Assembly: GCA_016703895.1 (NCBI GenBank)
Contig: JADJBE010000007.1
Coordinates: 124,001-188,000, forward strand
Direction: 5' to 3'
Origin: Pseudomonadota bacterium
GTDB lineage: Bacteria > Pseudomonadota > Gammaproteobacteria > Steroidobacterales > Steroidobacteraceae
DNA: 64,000 nt
This document shows, in pieces, positions 52,257-61,369 of the stretch. Within the stretch, counting starts at the first letter, position 1. Every line of letters begins with the position of its first letter. A program made the translations under genes and the position numbers. The notes beneath the pieces are model-generated. The model was not told where the DNA came from and made no database searches. It saw only the letters and a program-made list of their open reading frames with translations.

Positions 52257-54359
52257 ATGTCCCACGCGACGCGCGACGCGTCCGGCAATCGTCCTGCCAA
52301 CGCACTGGCAACGGAGACGAGCCCTTATCTTCTGCAGCACGCGCACAATCCCGTGGACTGGCACCCGTGGGGGCCCGCGGCGCTGGCACTTGCGCGCACC
52401 ACTGGCAAGCCGATCCTGCTCTCGATCGGCTATTCCGCCTGTCACTGGTGCCATGTGATGGCACATGAATCCTTCGAGGACGCCGCAACCGCGCAAGTGA
52501 TGAACGAACTGTTCGTCAATATCAAGGTGGACCGCGAGGAACGCCCCGACCTCGACCGTATCTACCAACTCGCGCATCAGATGCTGACGCAGCGTGGCGG
52601 TGGCTGGCCACTGACGATGTTTCTCACGCACGATGACCAGCGCCCGTTCTTCGGCGGCACCTATTTTCCGGACAAACCGCGCCATGGCATGCCGGCGTTC
52701 GTACAGGTGATCCAGCGTGTCGCGCAGTACTACCGCGAACAGGCCAGCGAGATGCGCCAGCAGAATGACGCGCTGATGACCGCATTTGCAGCCATGACCC
52801 CGCCGGTCGAGTTGGATCGCGATCTCACGGACCAACCGCTCGCCGCTGGCCGCCAGCAACTGGCAGAGCAGTTTGATAAACACTATGGAGGTTTTGGGTC
52901 AGCCCCCAAGTTTCCGCATCCGGGCTCGATCGAGTTTCTCCTGCAACAGTGGTACACGACGGCGGCAACGCCCGAGCCGGATCTACACGCGCTCTATATG
53001 TCGACGCTCACACTGACGCGCATGGCCGAGGGCGGCCTCTATGACCAACTCGGCGGTGGCTTTGCGCGCTACTCAGTCGATGACTATTGGATGATCCCGC
53101 ATTTTGAGAAGATGCTGTACGACAATGCCGCCTTGCTCGCGAGCTACGCCGATGCCTACCTCGCCACCAGCGAACCGTTGTTTGGGCGGATTGCGGGCGA
53201 CACCGCCGACTGGTTGATCCGCGACATGCAGTCGCCCGCAGGCGGCTTTTATTCCAGCTACGACGCCGACTCCGAAGGCCACGAAGGCACCTTCTATGTA
53301 TGGGATCAGCAGGTCGTGCGCGCGCTGCTGCCGGCGGCAGACTATGCGGTATTCAGTCGCCGTTTCGGACTCGATCGCGACGCGAACTTCGAGGGCCGCT
53401 GGCACCTGCATGTCTGTCGTACACTGGACGACATTGCAGCGGAACTGTCATGCGAGGTGCATACGGTTACCGCACAGCTCGAGTCCGCTCGCCAACGTTT
53501 GCTTGGCGTGCGGAACGAGCGCGTCTGGCCCGCACGCGACGACAAGGTGCTTACCAGCTGGAACGCGCTGGCGATACGTGCACTGGCACGGGCCGCGCGG
53601 GCGCTGCGTCGTGACGATCTGATGGTCGCGGCGGACCGTGCAATCGACTTTCTGGTCAGCACGGTCTGGCGCGATAGTCGCCTGCTCGCTACCTACAAAG
53701 ATGGCAAAGCGCACCTCAACGCCTATCTCGATGACTACGCATTTCTGGCAGATGCGCTGCTGGAGTTGCTGCAGCTACGCTGGCGGGAATCCGACGCACT
53801 AATGCTGCAGCAGCTGTGCGATACGCTGCTGGCACAGTTCGAGGACCGCGAACACGGCGGGTTCTTTTTCACCTCCAACGATCATGAGACCTTGATCCAT
53901 CGCGCCAAATCGCTGAGCGACGACGCGACGCCATCGGGCAACGGCATTGCCGCGCAAGTCTTGCTGCGCACGGGTTACTTGCTGGGTGAGACTCGCTATC
54001 TCGTCGCCGCCGAACGCGCACTGCGCGCAGCCTGGCGCGCGCTCGAAAAGTATCCGCAGGCGCATGTGAGCCTGCTGACAGCGTTGCGCGAACAACTGTC
54101 GCCCCCCGAGATCATCATCCTGCGTGGCCAGCCGACGGCAACGCAAGCTTGGCAGCGCGAGCTGGCGCTCGTGTACGCACCGCATCGGATGAGTTTCGCC
54201 ATCCCTGCCGACGCCGCCGACCTCGCACCTGCACTCGCCAGCAAGACAGTGCGCGCTTCGACCGCGGCCTACATTTGCCGCGGCACGCAGTGTTCTGCAC
54301 CCATCGAGTCGCTGACTGAGCTAGTACGCGCCACACGGCTGCGGCTCGCCGAGAATTGA
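52257..54359 (+). CDS. DUF255/thioredoxin-domain protein (YyaL/spermatogenesis-associated 20 family)
   Basis: The encoded protein is 700 residues. The N-terminal 170 residues are thioredoxin-like with the family hallmark SACHWCHVMAHESFED, preceded by LQHAHNPVDWHPWG. The remainder is an alpha/alpha six-barrel resembling glycoside hydrolases and N-acylglucosamine epimerases (GGFYSSYDADSEGHEGTFYV, DDKVLTSWNALAIRALARAA). The biochemical role is unsettled. TTGACG (52211-52216) in the 89-bp divergent gap may be a -35 element, though no convincing -10 follows. Its end overlaps the glycosylase gene. Confidence 0.88.
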   Translation: MSHATRDASGNRPANALATETSPYLLQHAHNPVDWHPWGPAALALARTTGKPILLSIGYSACHWCHVMAHESFEDAATAQVMNELFVNIKVDREERPDLDRIYQLAHQMLTQRGGGWPLTMFLTHDDQRPFFGGTYFPDKPRHGMPAFVQVIQRVAQYYREQASEMRQQNDALMTAFAAMTPPVELDRDLTDQPLAAGRQQLAEQFDKHYGGFGSAPKFPHPGSIEFLLQQWYTTAATPEPDLHALYMSTLTLTRMAEGGLYDQLGGGFARYSVDDYWMIPHFEKMLYDNAALLASYADAYLATSEPLFGRIAGDTADWLIRDMQSPAGGFYSSYDADSEGHEGTFYVWDQQVVRALLPAADYAVFSRRFGLDRDANFEGRWHLHVCRTLDDIAAELSCEVHTVTAQLESARQRLLGVRNERVWPARDDKVLTSWNALAIRALARAARALRRDDLMVAADRAIDFLVSTVWRDSRLLATYKDGKAHLNAYLDDYAFLADALLELLQLRWRESDALMLQQLCDTLLAQFEDREHGGFFFTSNDHETLIHRAKSLSDDATPSGNGIAAQVLLRTGYLLGETRYLVAAERALRAAWRALEKYPQAHVSLLTALREQLSPPEIIILRGQPTATQAWQRELALVYAPHRMSFAIPADAADLAPALASKTVRASTAAYICRGTQCSAPIESLTELVRATRLRLAEN

Positions 54360-54922
54360 GGCTAGCGGTGAGCCGGGTCATTGCCTTTGCGCCGTTGCTC
54401 GGCCGAGCACCACGGGTTCTGGTTTTGGGTAGCCTGCCGAGCGTCGCATCCTTGGCTGCCAACCAGTACTACGCGCATCCGCGCAATACCTTCTGGCGGA
54501 TCATGGGCGAGCTAACTGGCTGCCCGGCGGGCGCCGCCTATGCAGAGCGCAGCCTGGCGGCACAGCGCGCAGGCATCGCGATCTGGGACGTCCTCGCCGC
54601 CGCCTCGCGCCCTGGCAGCCTGGATTCAGCCATCGATCGGCGGACCGTTATCACTAACGACTTTGCCGCACTATTGCGACATCGATCGACGCTCGCGCTG
54701 ATCGCCTGCAATGGGCAGACAGCGGCGCAGTTGTTTGACCGGCACGTACAACCCAGTCTGCGTGGCCGGGCAGCTACGCTGGCGCGAGTGACACTACCGT
54801 CCACCAGCCCCGCCAATGCCAGCCTGTCTTTGGATGCGAAAGCAGCGCTGTGGTGCGCGGCACTACGCCCAGCGCTGCGCGCTGCATTGATCGTTAGTCC
54901 GGCCGCACCAGATCTTCGGTGA
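54356..54922 (+). CDS. G/U mismatch or hypoxanthine DNA glycosylase (MUG/HDG family)
   Basis: This UDG-superfamily protein of about 188 residues shows VLVLGSLPSVASLAANQYYA, HPRNTFWRIMGELTG, AGIAIWDVLAAASRPGSLDS, LALIACNGQTAAQLF and TLPSTSPANASLSLDAKAAL. This order of motifs fits the family-6 hypoxanthine-DNA glycosylase or Mug-type enzymes, which remove deaminated bases. The start is either TTG at 54356, overlapping the previous stop, or GTG at 54368. It overlaps the convergent dehydrogenase gene by 29 bp. Confidence 0.8.
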   Translation: MRLAVSRVIAFAPLLGRAPRVLVLGSLPSVASLAANQYYAHPRNTFWRIMGELTGCPAGAAYAERSLAAQRAGIAIWDVLAAASRPGSLDSAIDRRTVITNDFAALLRHRSTLALIACNGQTAAQLFDRHVQPSLRGRAATLARVTLPSTSPANASLSLDAKAALWCAALRPALRAALIVSPAAPDLR

Positions 54923-55973
54923 TCGCGGCGACCGATTCGCAGCCGGCCAAGGCCATGGCGATATCGAACTCTGCTCGCAACAGATTGAGAACGTGACGCA
55001 CGCCGGCCTGTCCGCCAACCGTTAGCCCCCAGAGCGCGGGCCGGCCAATCAGCGCCGCGTTGGCGCCGAGGGCCAGCGCTTTCAACAGATCCGTGCCACG
55101 CCGGATGCCGCCGTCCACCAGCACCGCGGCCCGATCGCCGACCAAGGTGGCGATCTCAGGCAGCACTACCGCCGTCGCCGGCGCGCTGTCGAGTTGTCGG
55201 CCACCGTGGTTCGAGACAATGATGCCGCGCGCGCCATGCTCGACCGCGGTCAGCGCGTCATCCCCTCGGACGACACCTTTGACGAGCACTGGCACGGTGC
55301 TGGTCGCGCAGAGCCAATCCAGATCGCGCCAGTTGAGCGACGGGTCGAGCATCTCGTTCACGTAGCCCATGAAGCCGCCCTGCGCAAGGTCGGGCTTGGA
55401 ATAACGTTCGCCGGCCGGCAGCAGATTGCTCATCGGCAGCTCAACCGGGAACGCAAACTGGTTACGCACGTCCCGCTCACGCCGTGCACCGACCGGCGCA
55501 TCGACCGTGACCGCAATGGCGCCACAGCCGGCCGCGATCGCACGCGACACCAGATCGCGGGTAATGCCGCGGTCCTTGTACACATACAGCTGGAACCACC
55601 AACCGCGCGTTGCGGCCTTAGCCACCTGCTCCATCGGGTAGTTAGACAAGGTCGAGAGCACCAATGCTGTACCACAGTCAGCGGCCGCACGCGCTGTCGC
55701 CACCTCGCCATCAGGATGCGCCATCTGATGATAGGCGGTCGGCGCGATCATCAACGGCCAGTCCAGAGCGGTGCCGAGCACCTGTGCACGGTGGTCCCGC
55801 TTAGCGACGTCGCGCATGACTCGGTAGTGAATCGACCACTGGTCCCACGCAGCACGGTTGGCGCGCAAGGTCAGCTCATCGGCTGCGCCGCCAGCGTAGT
55901 AGTCCCGTGGGCCCGCCGGGAGCTGCGCAAGTGCTGCACGCTCGATGTCGGCCAGATTGATTAGTTCATTCAT
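54894..55973 (-). CDS. FMN-dependent alpha-hydroxy-acid dehydrogenase
   Basis: This 359-residue TIM barrel belongs to the lactate/glycolate/mandelate dehydrogenase family. FMN and substrate residues are seen in MIAPTAYHQMAHPDGEVATA, WFQLYVYKDRGITRDLVSRA, IAVTVDAPVGARRERD, PVLVKGVVRGDDA and the active-site IIVSNHGGRQLDSAPA, then VLVDGGIRRGTDLLKALALG. It has no N-terminal cytochrome domain. The actual 2-hydroxy acid and the oxidase-versus-dehydrogenase mode are not determined by the sequence. Confidence 0.88.
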   Translation of the reverse strand: MNELINLADIERAALAQLPAGPRDYYAGGAADELTLRANRAAWDQWSIHYRVMRDVAKRDHRAQVLGTALDWPLMIAPTAYHQMAHPDGEVATARAAADCGTALVLSTLSNYPMEQVAKAATRGWWFQLYVYKDRGITRDLVSRAIAAGCGAIAVTVDAPVGARRERDVRNQFAFPVELPMSNLLPAGERYSKPDLAQGGFMGYVNEMLDPSLNWRDLDWLCATSTVPVLVKGVVRGDDALTAVEHGARGIIVSNHGGRQLDSAPATAVVLPEIATLVGDRAAVLVDGGIRRGTDLLKALALGANAALIGRPALWGLTVGGQAGVRHVLNLLRAEFDIAMALAGCESVAAITEDLVRPD

Positions 55974-56003
55974 GACAGTTGCAGATCGACCAGGCGCGAC
56001 AAC

Positions 56004-56519
56004 TCAGGTCACCGGCTGACCAACACGCTCACCCGGCGCGTACCGCATCGGACGCGACACACCCATGCGAGTGAGCTCACGACGAATCGCCTCGGCTAGC
56101 TCCTCGAACGCAGCCGGCTCATACGGTGTGGCCGCTAGCCAATCGTAGGCCCACGGATGCTGCGTACGCAGCTCGTCGGCCTCGTCCGCAAAGCGCGGCA
56201 TTACATGCGCATGCAACGCCGGCTCCTGATTGCCCAAGATCGCGTAGTTGATACGTACGGCATTGGTGGCGCGTAGCACCGCATCGCCCAAGCGCGCCAT
56301 GTCCTGCAGGTAGTGAGACCGCGCTTCGGCCGATAGAACGTTCAACTGCGGCACCACCGGGTCCGGCAGCAGCAGACAATAGCCCCGCACGAACTGCTGC
56401 TGCGCAAACAGCGCCCAGCCAGAGCCAAGACGCGCGATCACCGCGGGTTCCCGACCATCGCGTGCCGCAGCCACGCGACGATGGATGACTGTCTCGACTT
56501 CCGTATCTTGAGTCTTCAT
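56004..56519 (-). CDS. HIT family hydrolase
   Basis: This 171-residue HIT-like protein has the catalytic region QEPALHAHVMPRFADE, which keeps the first two His of the HxHxH triad while the third is replaced by Pro. Upstream are ALFAQQQFVRGYCLLLPD and NAVRINYAILGNQ, as in HIT nucleotide hydrolases. The C-terminal 45 residues (WLAATPYEPAAFEELAEAIR and onward) are specific to a subgroup. Its ATG overlaps the TGA of a 54-codon upstream reading frame. Confidence 0.75.
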   Translation of the reverse strand: MKTQDTEVETVIHRRVAAARDGREPAVIARLGSGWALFAQQQFVRGYCLLLPDPVVPQLNVLSAEARSHYLQDMARLGDAVLRATNAVRINYAILGNQEPALHAHVMPRFADEADELRTQHPWAYDWLAATPYEPAAFEELAEAIRRELTRMGVSRPMRYAPGERVGQPVT

Positions 56520-56680
56520 CGGCTCATTCTCGCGCAGCGGCGCAAAACGCCAATGCCGGGCTCCGTGGCGGCCGAACTACCCTCTTCAGGGGTAGTCAGA
56601 CGCAGCGCAAAGTCGTATGCATCCACCGTCGTGCGGGGCACGTCAATGGCCACGACGACATCCGTAACTTCGATCTGCAT
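56516..56680 (-). CDS. Small hypothetical protein coupled to the HIT gene
   Basis: A 54-residue frame starts at ATG (MQIEVTDVVVAIDVPRTTVD) and ends in an ATGA overlap with the HIT gene. The N-terminal half alternates hydrophobic and polar residues as in beta strands; the rest is polar. There is no good Shine-Dalgarno. Its plausibility rests on the exact overlap and on the lack of any other gene in this gap; it could equally be a leader peptide. Confidence 0.4.
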   Translation of the reverse strand: MQIEVTDVVVAIDVPRTTVDAYDFALRLTTPEEGSSAATEPGIGVLRRCARMSR

Positions 56681-56719
56681 CGCTGCAAAAGTTTACAGAT
56701 TCGTTAGACTGCCGTCCGT

Positions 56720-58435
56720 ATGCAGCCAATTCGATCGATTCGCATTCTCTTAGTCAGTGTATTGCTCGCTACAACACCCTGGCCGGCCATTGCGGACCCT
56801 AGCGACTCGCAGTCATCGAGCGCATCAACTGCCATCGATCAAGCGCTCATGACTCGCGCCGCAGGCGGTATTGCATTGGGGGACGTCTCCCGCTGGGCGG
56901 AACCCGTCCGTGCGCTATACGCCACTCACACTCACGCCGAGTCGACTACCGCTGACGGCGCTATCTGGTCCCGAAGCGGCGCGCTGACCGCCAGCGGCCG
57001 GGCGCTGCTCGAGCAGATCCGGCTCGCCGACCAGTTCGGCCTGCACTCCACGGACTATCCGGCCAATGCCATCATCTATCGCGCGTTCGCCATCACCGGC
57101 ACCGCCGCCGAACCTGCGGATTGGCTGGCACTCGACGTCGCGCTGAGCTTTACGGCGGCGCGCTTCGTGACGCATCTGCACTCCGGTCGAATCGACCCGC
57201 GTACTGTGGGCCATGATCTCGATGTGCTACACGCCGCGCTTGATCTAACAACCGTGCTGGCAGCGCTGGCTAACACGACGGACGTGCCGGCTGTGCTGTC
57301 TGACTATGAGCCCGCCTTTCGGCACTATGAATTATTGCGCCGCGCGCTGTTTCAGTATCGACAACTGGCACAGCAACCCGAGCTCACCGCGCTGCCACCG
57401 CTACCCGCCCGTAGCGTGCGCGGCGGCGAACGCTACGACGGCATGACCCCACTACGCCGATTGCTGGTGGCTTTAGGTGATTTGCCCGGCACTCCGCCAG
57501 ACAGCAGCGACGACACGCTGGATCAGGCCACCTTCGCAGCACTGCAACGCTTCCAGGAACGCCATGGACTCGAGCCGGACGGCACGCTCGGTCGCGGGAC
57601 GTACACCGAGCTCACGACACCGTTCAGCCGGCGGGTGCAGCAAATCGAGCTCGCGATCGAGCGGTCCCGCTGGCTACCGGCTAAGCTCGACAGTCCACCG
57701 ATCGTCGTGAACATCCCGCAGTTCAAGCTGTTCGCGTTCCGCACGGTCGAGGACCGCGAGAGCGACATGCTGCATATGAATGTCGTGGTGGGAAAAGTCT
57801 TTCCGCAGAACAAGACACCCGTGTTTGCAGCCGATCTGCGCTACATCGTGATCCGGCCCTACTGGGACGCACCGCGCAGCATCATCGTCAACGAATTGCT
57901 GCCCTCCATCCGCGCCAACCCTGCCTGGCTCGCGCGTAACCACTTCGAGATCGTGCAAGGCGACAGCGACACCAGCCCCGTGCTGGCGCCGTCACCCGAG
58001 AGCATCGCTGCAGTCGCGCGCGGTGCGGCGCGGCTGCGGCAGAAACCGGGACCGGACAACTCGCTCGGCAACTTCAAGTTCCTGTTTCCCAACCGCTACA
58101 ACGTCTACCTGCATGACACACCCGCTCGCGGCCTGTTTGCCCGTGCGCAGCGGGCGGCCAGCCACGGTTGCGTGCGCATTGAAGATCCACGCGCGCTGGC
58201 GAATCAATTGTTAGCCAATGAAACCGGCTGGACGGATGCGGAGGAACGCAGTGCCAAAATCAACAGCGCACTCGCCAAGACAACGCCCACCCGTGTCACG
58301 CTCAAGCGCCCCGTACGGGTATTTCTGATGTATGCCACGGCCATCGCGGTCGAAGACGGACGCGTATTGTTCTTCGACGACATCTACGGCCACGACGCCA
58401 AGCTCGTGCAAGCGCTTGGCAGCGCACGCAACTGA
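56720..58435 (+). CDS. L,D-transpeptidase (YcbB/LdtD-like)
   Basis: This 571-residue periplasmic enzyme makes 3-3 cross-links in peptidoglycan. It has a signal peptide (ILLVSVLLATTPWPAIA), an LdtD-type helical scaffold (about 40-230), and a peptidoglycan-binding domain (LDQATFAALQRFQERHGLEP, about 265-310). The YkuD catalytic domain has VVVGKVFPQNKTPVF, NRYNVYLHDTPARGLFARA and SHGCVRIEDPRALANQL, with the nucleophile Cys in SHGC. The length is typical of LdtD/YcbB. Confidence 0.93.
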   Translation: MQPIRSIRILLVSVLLATTPWPAIADPSDSQSSSASTAIDQALMTRAAGGIALGDVSRWAEPVRALYATHTHAESTTADGAIWSRSGALTASGRALLEQIRLADQFGLHSTDYPANAIIYRAFAITGTAAEPADWLALDVALSFTAARFVTHLHSGRIDPRTVGHDLDVLHAALDLTTVLAALANTTDVPAVLSDYEPAFRHYELLRRALFQYRQLAQQPELTALPPLPARSVRGGERYDGMTPLRRLLVALGDLPGTPPDSSDDTLDQATFAALQRFQERHGLEPDGTLGRGTYTELTTPFSRRVQQIELAIERSRWLPAKLDSPPIVVNIPQFKLFAFRTVEDRESDMLHMNVVVGKVFPQNKTPVFAADLRYIVIRPYWDAPRSIIVNELLPSIRANPAWLARNHFEIVQGDSDTSPVLAPSPESIAAVARGAARLRQKPGPDNSLGNFKFLFPNRYNVYLHDTPARGLFARAQRAASHGCVRIEDPRALANQLLANETGWTDAEERSAKINSALAKTTPTRVTLKRPVRVFLMYATAIAVEDGRVLFFDDIYGHDAKLVQALGSARN

Positions 58436-58534
58436 GCAGGGCCCGCGAGGTTGGGCCATTTGCACGAATTAGGCCGCGACCCGCGCCACCAAAGGCATAC
58501 AATCCCGCCCCGCCCGCGATTACGAGTTCCGCCG

Positions 58535-60259
58535 ATGAAGCCCGCCGCCGATATCGATTCTGTCGCCTTTGCCGATCTCGGCCTGTCCGAGGCGGTTGTC
58601 AAATCCGTCGTGGCCATCGGCTACGAGGCCGCCACGCCCATCCAGGCAGCGACTATTCCAGCCATGCTCACCGGCCAGGACATACTGGGCCAGGCGCAGA
58701 CCGGCACGGGCAAGACGGCCGCTTTTGCCCTGCCAATCCTTAGCAAATTGGATATCAAACAGCGCGTACCGCAGGCGCTGGTGCTGGTGCCCACGCGTGA
58801 GCTCGCGATCCAGGTGTCGGAGGCGTTTCAGAAGTACGCCGGCGGCCTACCCGGCTTCCATGTACTACCGATCTACGGTGGCCAGAGCTACACGCCGCAA
58901 TTGACGGCGCTGAAGCGCGGCCCGCAGGTGATCGTCGGCACCCCGGGGCGCATCATCGATCATCTGGAGCGCGGCACGTTGTCACTTGCAAGCCTGCGCA
59001 CCGTCGTGCTCGATGAAGCGGACGAGATGCTCGACATGGGCTTCGCCGATGCGATGGACGCCATCCTCTCGCAGACGCCGCCCGAGCGTCAGGTGGCGCT
59101 GTTCTCGGCCACGATTGCGCCGAAGATCCGCGCTATTGCACAGCGGCATCTGAAGAAGCCGCTTGAGATTGTCATCAAGGGCAAGACCGGCACGGCCGCT
59201 AACATCACCCAGACTTACTGGATGGTCAGTGGTCTGCACAAGCTCGATGCGCTGACACGTATCGTCGAAGTCGCTGACTTTGACGCCATGCTGGTATTCG
59301 TTCGGACTAAACAATCCACCGTCGAGTTAGCCGACAAACTCCAGGCACGCGGCTTTGCGGCCGTGGCACTGAACGGCGATGTGCCACAGGCACTGCGCGA
59401 GAAGACTGTCACGCAGCTCAAGAACGGCAAGATAGACATCCTCGTCGCCACCGACGTCGCCGCACGCGGGCTCGACGTAGAGCGGATCACGCATGTCGTG
59501 AATTTCGACGTGCCCTACGACACCGAGTCGTATGTGCACCGCATCGGCCGCACCGGCCGCGCTGGGCGCAGCGGTGAGGCGATCCTGTTCATCGCGCCGC
59601 GCGAACGCAATTTGCTGCGGCTGATCGAACGTGCCACGCGCCAGACCATCGAGCCGCTCAAACTACCCACCGTCGAGGACGTCAACACGCGCCGACTGGC
59701 CAAGTTTAAGGCGCGCATCGGCGAAGCAATCAAAACTGGCCCGGCCGAGTTTTATCGCAAAGCCGTGCAGGAAGTTGCGCTCGAGACCGGCGCTGATCTG
59801 CTGAATGTCGCAGCCGCGATTGCTTCGCTCGTCGAAGGCGATGCGCCAGTACCTGTCAAGGACCGAGGTGCACCCCACGCCGAGACTGCCTCATTCGAAC
59901 CCGATTCCGATCGCAAGCCGCGCCGAGAAAAGAACGTCCACTTGCGTGACAAGGCAGCGGACTTCGAGGACGATGGCAAACAAGTCACCTACCGACTACA
60001 CGTGGGCAAAAGTCACGGTGTACAGCCCGGCAACATCGTCGGCGCGATTGCGAATGAGGCCAATCTCGACGGCTCGCAAATCAACGGCCTCGATATTCGT
60101 GCGTTCTACAGCCTCGTACGGTTGCCCGCCGGACTACCGCAACAAGTGATCGACCGGCTCTCGAAAGTGGTCGTCCGCGGCCAGCCGCTGAGCCTCAAGC
60201 TTGATTCGTCGGTGCCAATGCGGGCCAAGAAGCCGTTTCGCAAGGATCGCAAGCGTTAG
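58535..60259 (+). CDS. deaD: DEAD-box RNA helicase (DeaD/CsdA-like)
   Basis: This 574-residue ATP-dependent RNA helicase carries all the motifs: Q motif FADLGLSEAVVKSVVAIGYE, AQTGTGKTAAFALP, PTRELAIQV, GTPGRIIDHL, VLDEADEMLDMGF, SATIAP, LVFVRTKQSTVELA, TDVAARGLD and HRIGRTGRAG. The C-terminal part has a DbpA-type RNA-binding domain (YRLHVGKSHGVQPGNIVGAI). It probably serves in ribosome assembly and cold adaptation. It is the last core gene before the cassette-like region; its stop codon lies in a GTTAGAC heptamer. Confidence 0.92.
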   Translation: MKPAADIDSVAFADLGLSEAVVKSVVAIGYEAATPIQAATIPAMLTGQDILGQAQTGTGKTAAFALPILSKLDIKQRVPQALVLVPTRELAIQVSEAFQKYAGGLPGFHVLPIYGGQSYTPQLTALKRGPQVIVGTPGRIIDHLERGTLSLASLRTVVLDEADEMLDMGFADAMDAILSQTPPERQVALFSATIAPKIRAIAQRHLKKPLEIVIKGKTGTAANITQTYWMVSGLHKLDALTRIVEVADFDAMLVFVRTKQSTVELADKLQARGFAAVALNGDVPQALREKTVTQLKNGKIDILVATDVAARGLDVERITHVVNFDVPYDTESYVHRIGRTGRAGRSGEAILFIAPRERNLLRLIERATRQTIEPLKLPTVEDVNTRRLAKFKARIGEAIKTGPAEFYRKAVQEVALETGADLLNVAAAIASLVEGDAPVPVKDRGAPHAETASFEPDSDRKPRREKNVHLRDKAADFEDDGKQVTYRLHVGKSHGVQPGNIVGAIANEANLDGSQINGLDIRAFYSLVRLPAGLPQQVIDRLSKVVVRGQPLSLKLDSSVPMRAKKPFRKDRKR

Positions 60260-60270
60260 ACCCAGACCGC

Positions 60271-60677
60271 TTAAGCATCGCCGACCAGAAAGGCGATGAA
60301 GTCCTTGTCGCGCTCGGCAACGGGAACGGAATCGATACGCTCGCGAAATGCGCGTTCGTTCGTAATGCTGGTCATCGCCCTTAGTGCATCTATGTAGTGC
60401 GCGATCGGACCGTGGAACGCACCGTATCCACAGCAAGAATAGTCGCAACCCGCTCGACAAGCGCCGTGGTCACGTACTCCGCGCGAGCGCCCAAGGATGC
60501 GAGCGCTACCAACGCCGACCGCTCGACTGCAAGGACCGGCGAGGACGCACACTTCGCGACGCGGACGATGGAGCGCTCACTCAACGAATCGATGCTAGCC
60601 AGCGCCTTGATAGCGCTGCAGATCCGAAAATGATCCGCGCTCTCGAGCTCGGCGAGGTACTTCTGCTCCGGAGTCAT
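60271..60677 (-). pseudogene. Small hypothetical protein with alpha-helical repeats, frameshifted
   Basis: From the ATG at 60677 one frame gives MTPEQKYLAELESADHFRIC and two HEAT-like helical pairs (ALASIDSLSERSIVRVAKCA, VLAVERSALVALASLGARAE), then VERVATILAVDTVRSTV. Near 60400-60412 the reading must change by one missing base to continue as GPIAHYIDALRAMTSITNER and end in KDFIAFLVGDA. Both segments have the same helical character, so one gene with one indel is inferred. It is the first short minus-strand gene of the cassette-like stretch. No known family. Confidence 0.5.
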
Positions 60678-60730
60678 ATCGTTGCACCATGACCCGCAGT
60701 GAACGTCGCGTGCCAGTTCAATCTGCTCGA

Positions 60731-60854
60731 ACCCAACGCTCGCATTAACACACTGACCGTATCGTCGACACCGACCGACGACAGTTTGTCGAGAGGTCAC
60801 GCTTTTTTCTAGTTGTCACTGACTCAGTCATTCCGACTGACCACGTAGTTAGGC
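60731..60854 (-). other. Possible long attC site downstream of the GFA gene
   Basis: Read on the minus strand, GCCTAAC (60854-60848) matches the RYYYAAC end and GTTGGGT (60737-60731) the GTTRRRY end, 124 bp apart, 14 bp after the GFA stop codon and before the next small gene. The internal arms are only weakly complementary, so this is a weaker call than the sites at 62.5 and 63.8 kb. Confidence 0.35.
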
Positions 60855-60867
60855 GACGGGCGCCCAT

Positions 60868-61254
60868 TCATGGTGTAAAGTCTCCACGCCCCTGCGGGTA
60901 TTGCTGCTCCCACTCTTGCCCATTGAACTGAGTGATCATGAGTTCTACAACGGTGCCTGGATCAAGGCACCGAGCGTTGACACTGAAGCCATCAGGATGG
61001 GAGCGGGGCACATAGAACGATTTGATACCACAGTGCTTACAGAACAGGTGCTTTGCGGTATAGGTATTGAAACCGTAGGTTGAGAGGGACTCCTGGCCAG
61101 ATACCAGCTTGAAGCGGTCTGCAGGAACAATGAGGTGCAAGTAGCCCGACCTACTGCACATAGAGCAGTTGCACTCTGAAACCTGAATCTGTGACGGAGC
61201 AACGGCCTCGAATCTGACCTTGCCGCAGTGACAACCGCCTGAATGTGTAATCAC
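60868..61254 (-). CDS. GFA/CENP-V family zinc protein
   Basis: This 128-residue protein is of the glutathione-dependent formaldehyde-activating (GFA) family. The zinc Cys pattern is complete: GGCHCGKVRFEA, SECNCSMCSRSG and KHLFCKHCGIKSFY. The start is GTG with AAGG 7 nt upstream, which itself follows GTTAGGA, as expected when a cassette gene sits just inside a recombination site. Family members are glutathione-related lyases of mostly unknown substrate and are frequent integron cargo. Confidence 0.85.
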   Translation of the reverse strand: MITHSGGCHCGKVRFEAVAPSQIQVSECNCSMCSRSGYLHLIVPADRFKLVSGQESLSTYGFNTYTAKHLFCKHCGIKSFYVPRSHPDGFSVNARCLDPGTVVELMITQFNGQEWEQQYPQGRGDFTP

Positions 61255-61267
61255 AGCTGACCTTGTT

Positions 61268-61369
61268 TCCTAACGCGGCTGTAGAAAAAACATAGTTGCG
61301 CCCTTCTCGTCATTAACACAAGGAGCATTTTCAGGTGATTCTGACCGCTCCATGCTGTTGTCATACGGC
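61268..61369 (-). other. Degenerate attC-like region
   Basis: On the minus strand this region runs from the stop of the preceding gene (TGACAAC, one mismatch at the second pyrimidine from RYYYAAC) to GCGTTAGGA immediately upstream of the GFA gene. A GGAGC/GCTCC inverted repeat lies inside. The last base of the GTTRRRY heptamer is A. It is plausible only because it fills the expected position between two short co-oriented genes. Confidence 0.3.

Noticed and set aside
60255..60261. GTTAGAC at the deaD stop codon as a full attC site
   Set aside because: Only one heptamer is present, and a matching partner would have to lie inside the helicase coding sequence; it may be chance.
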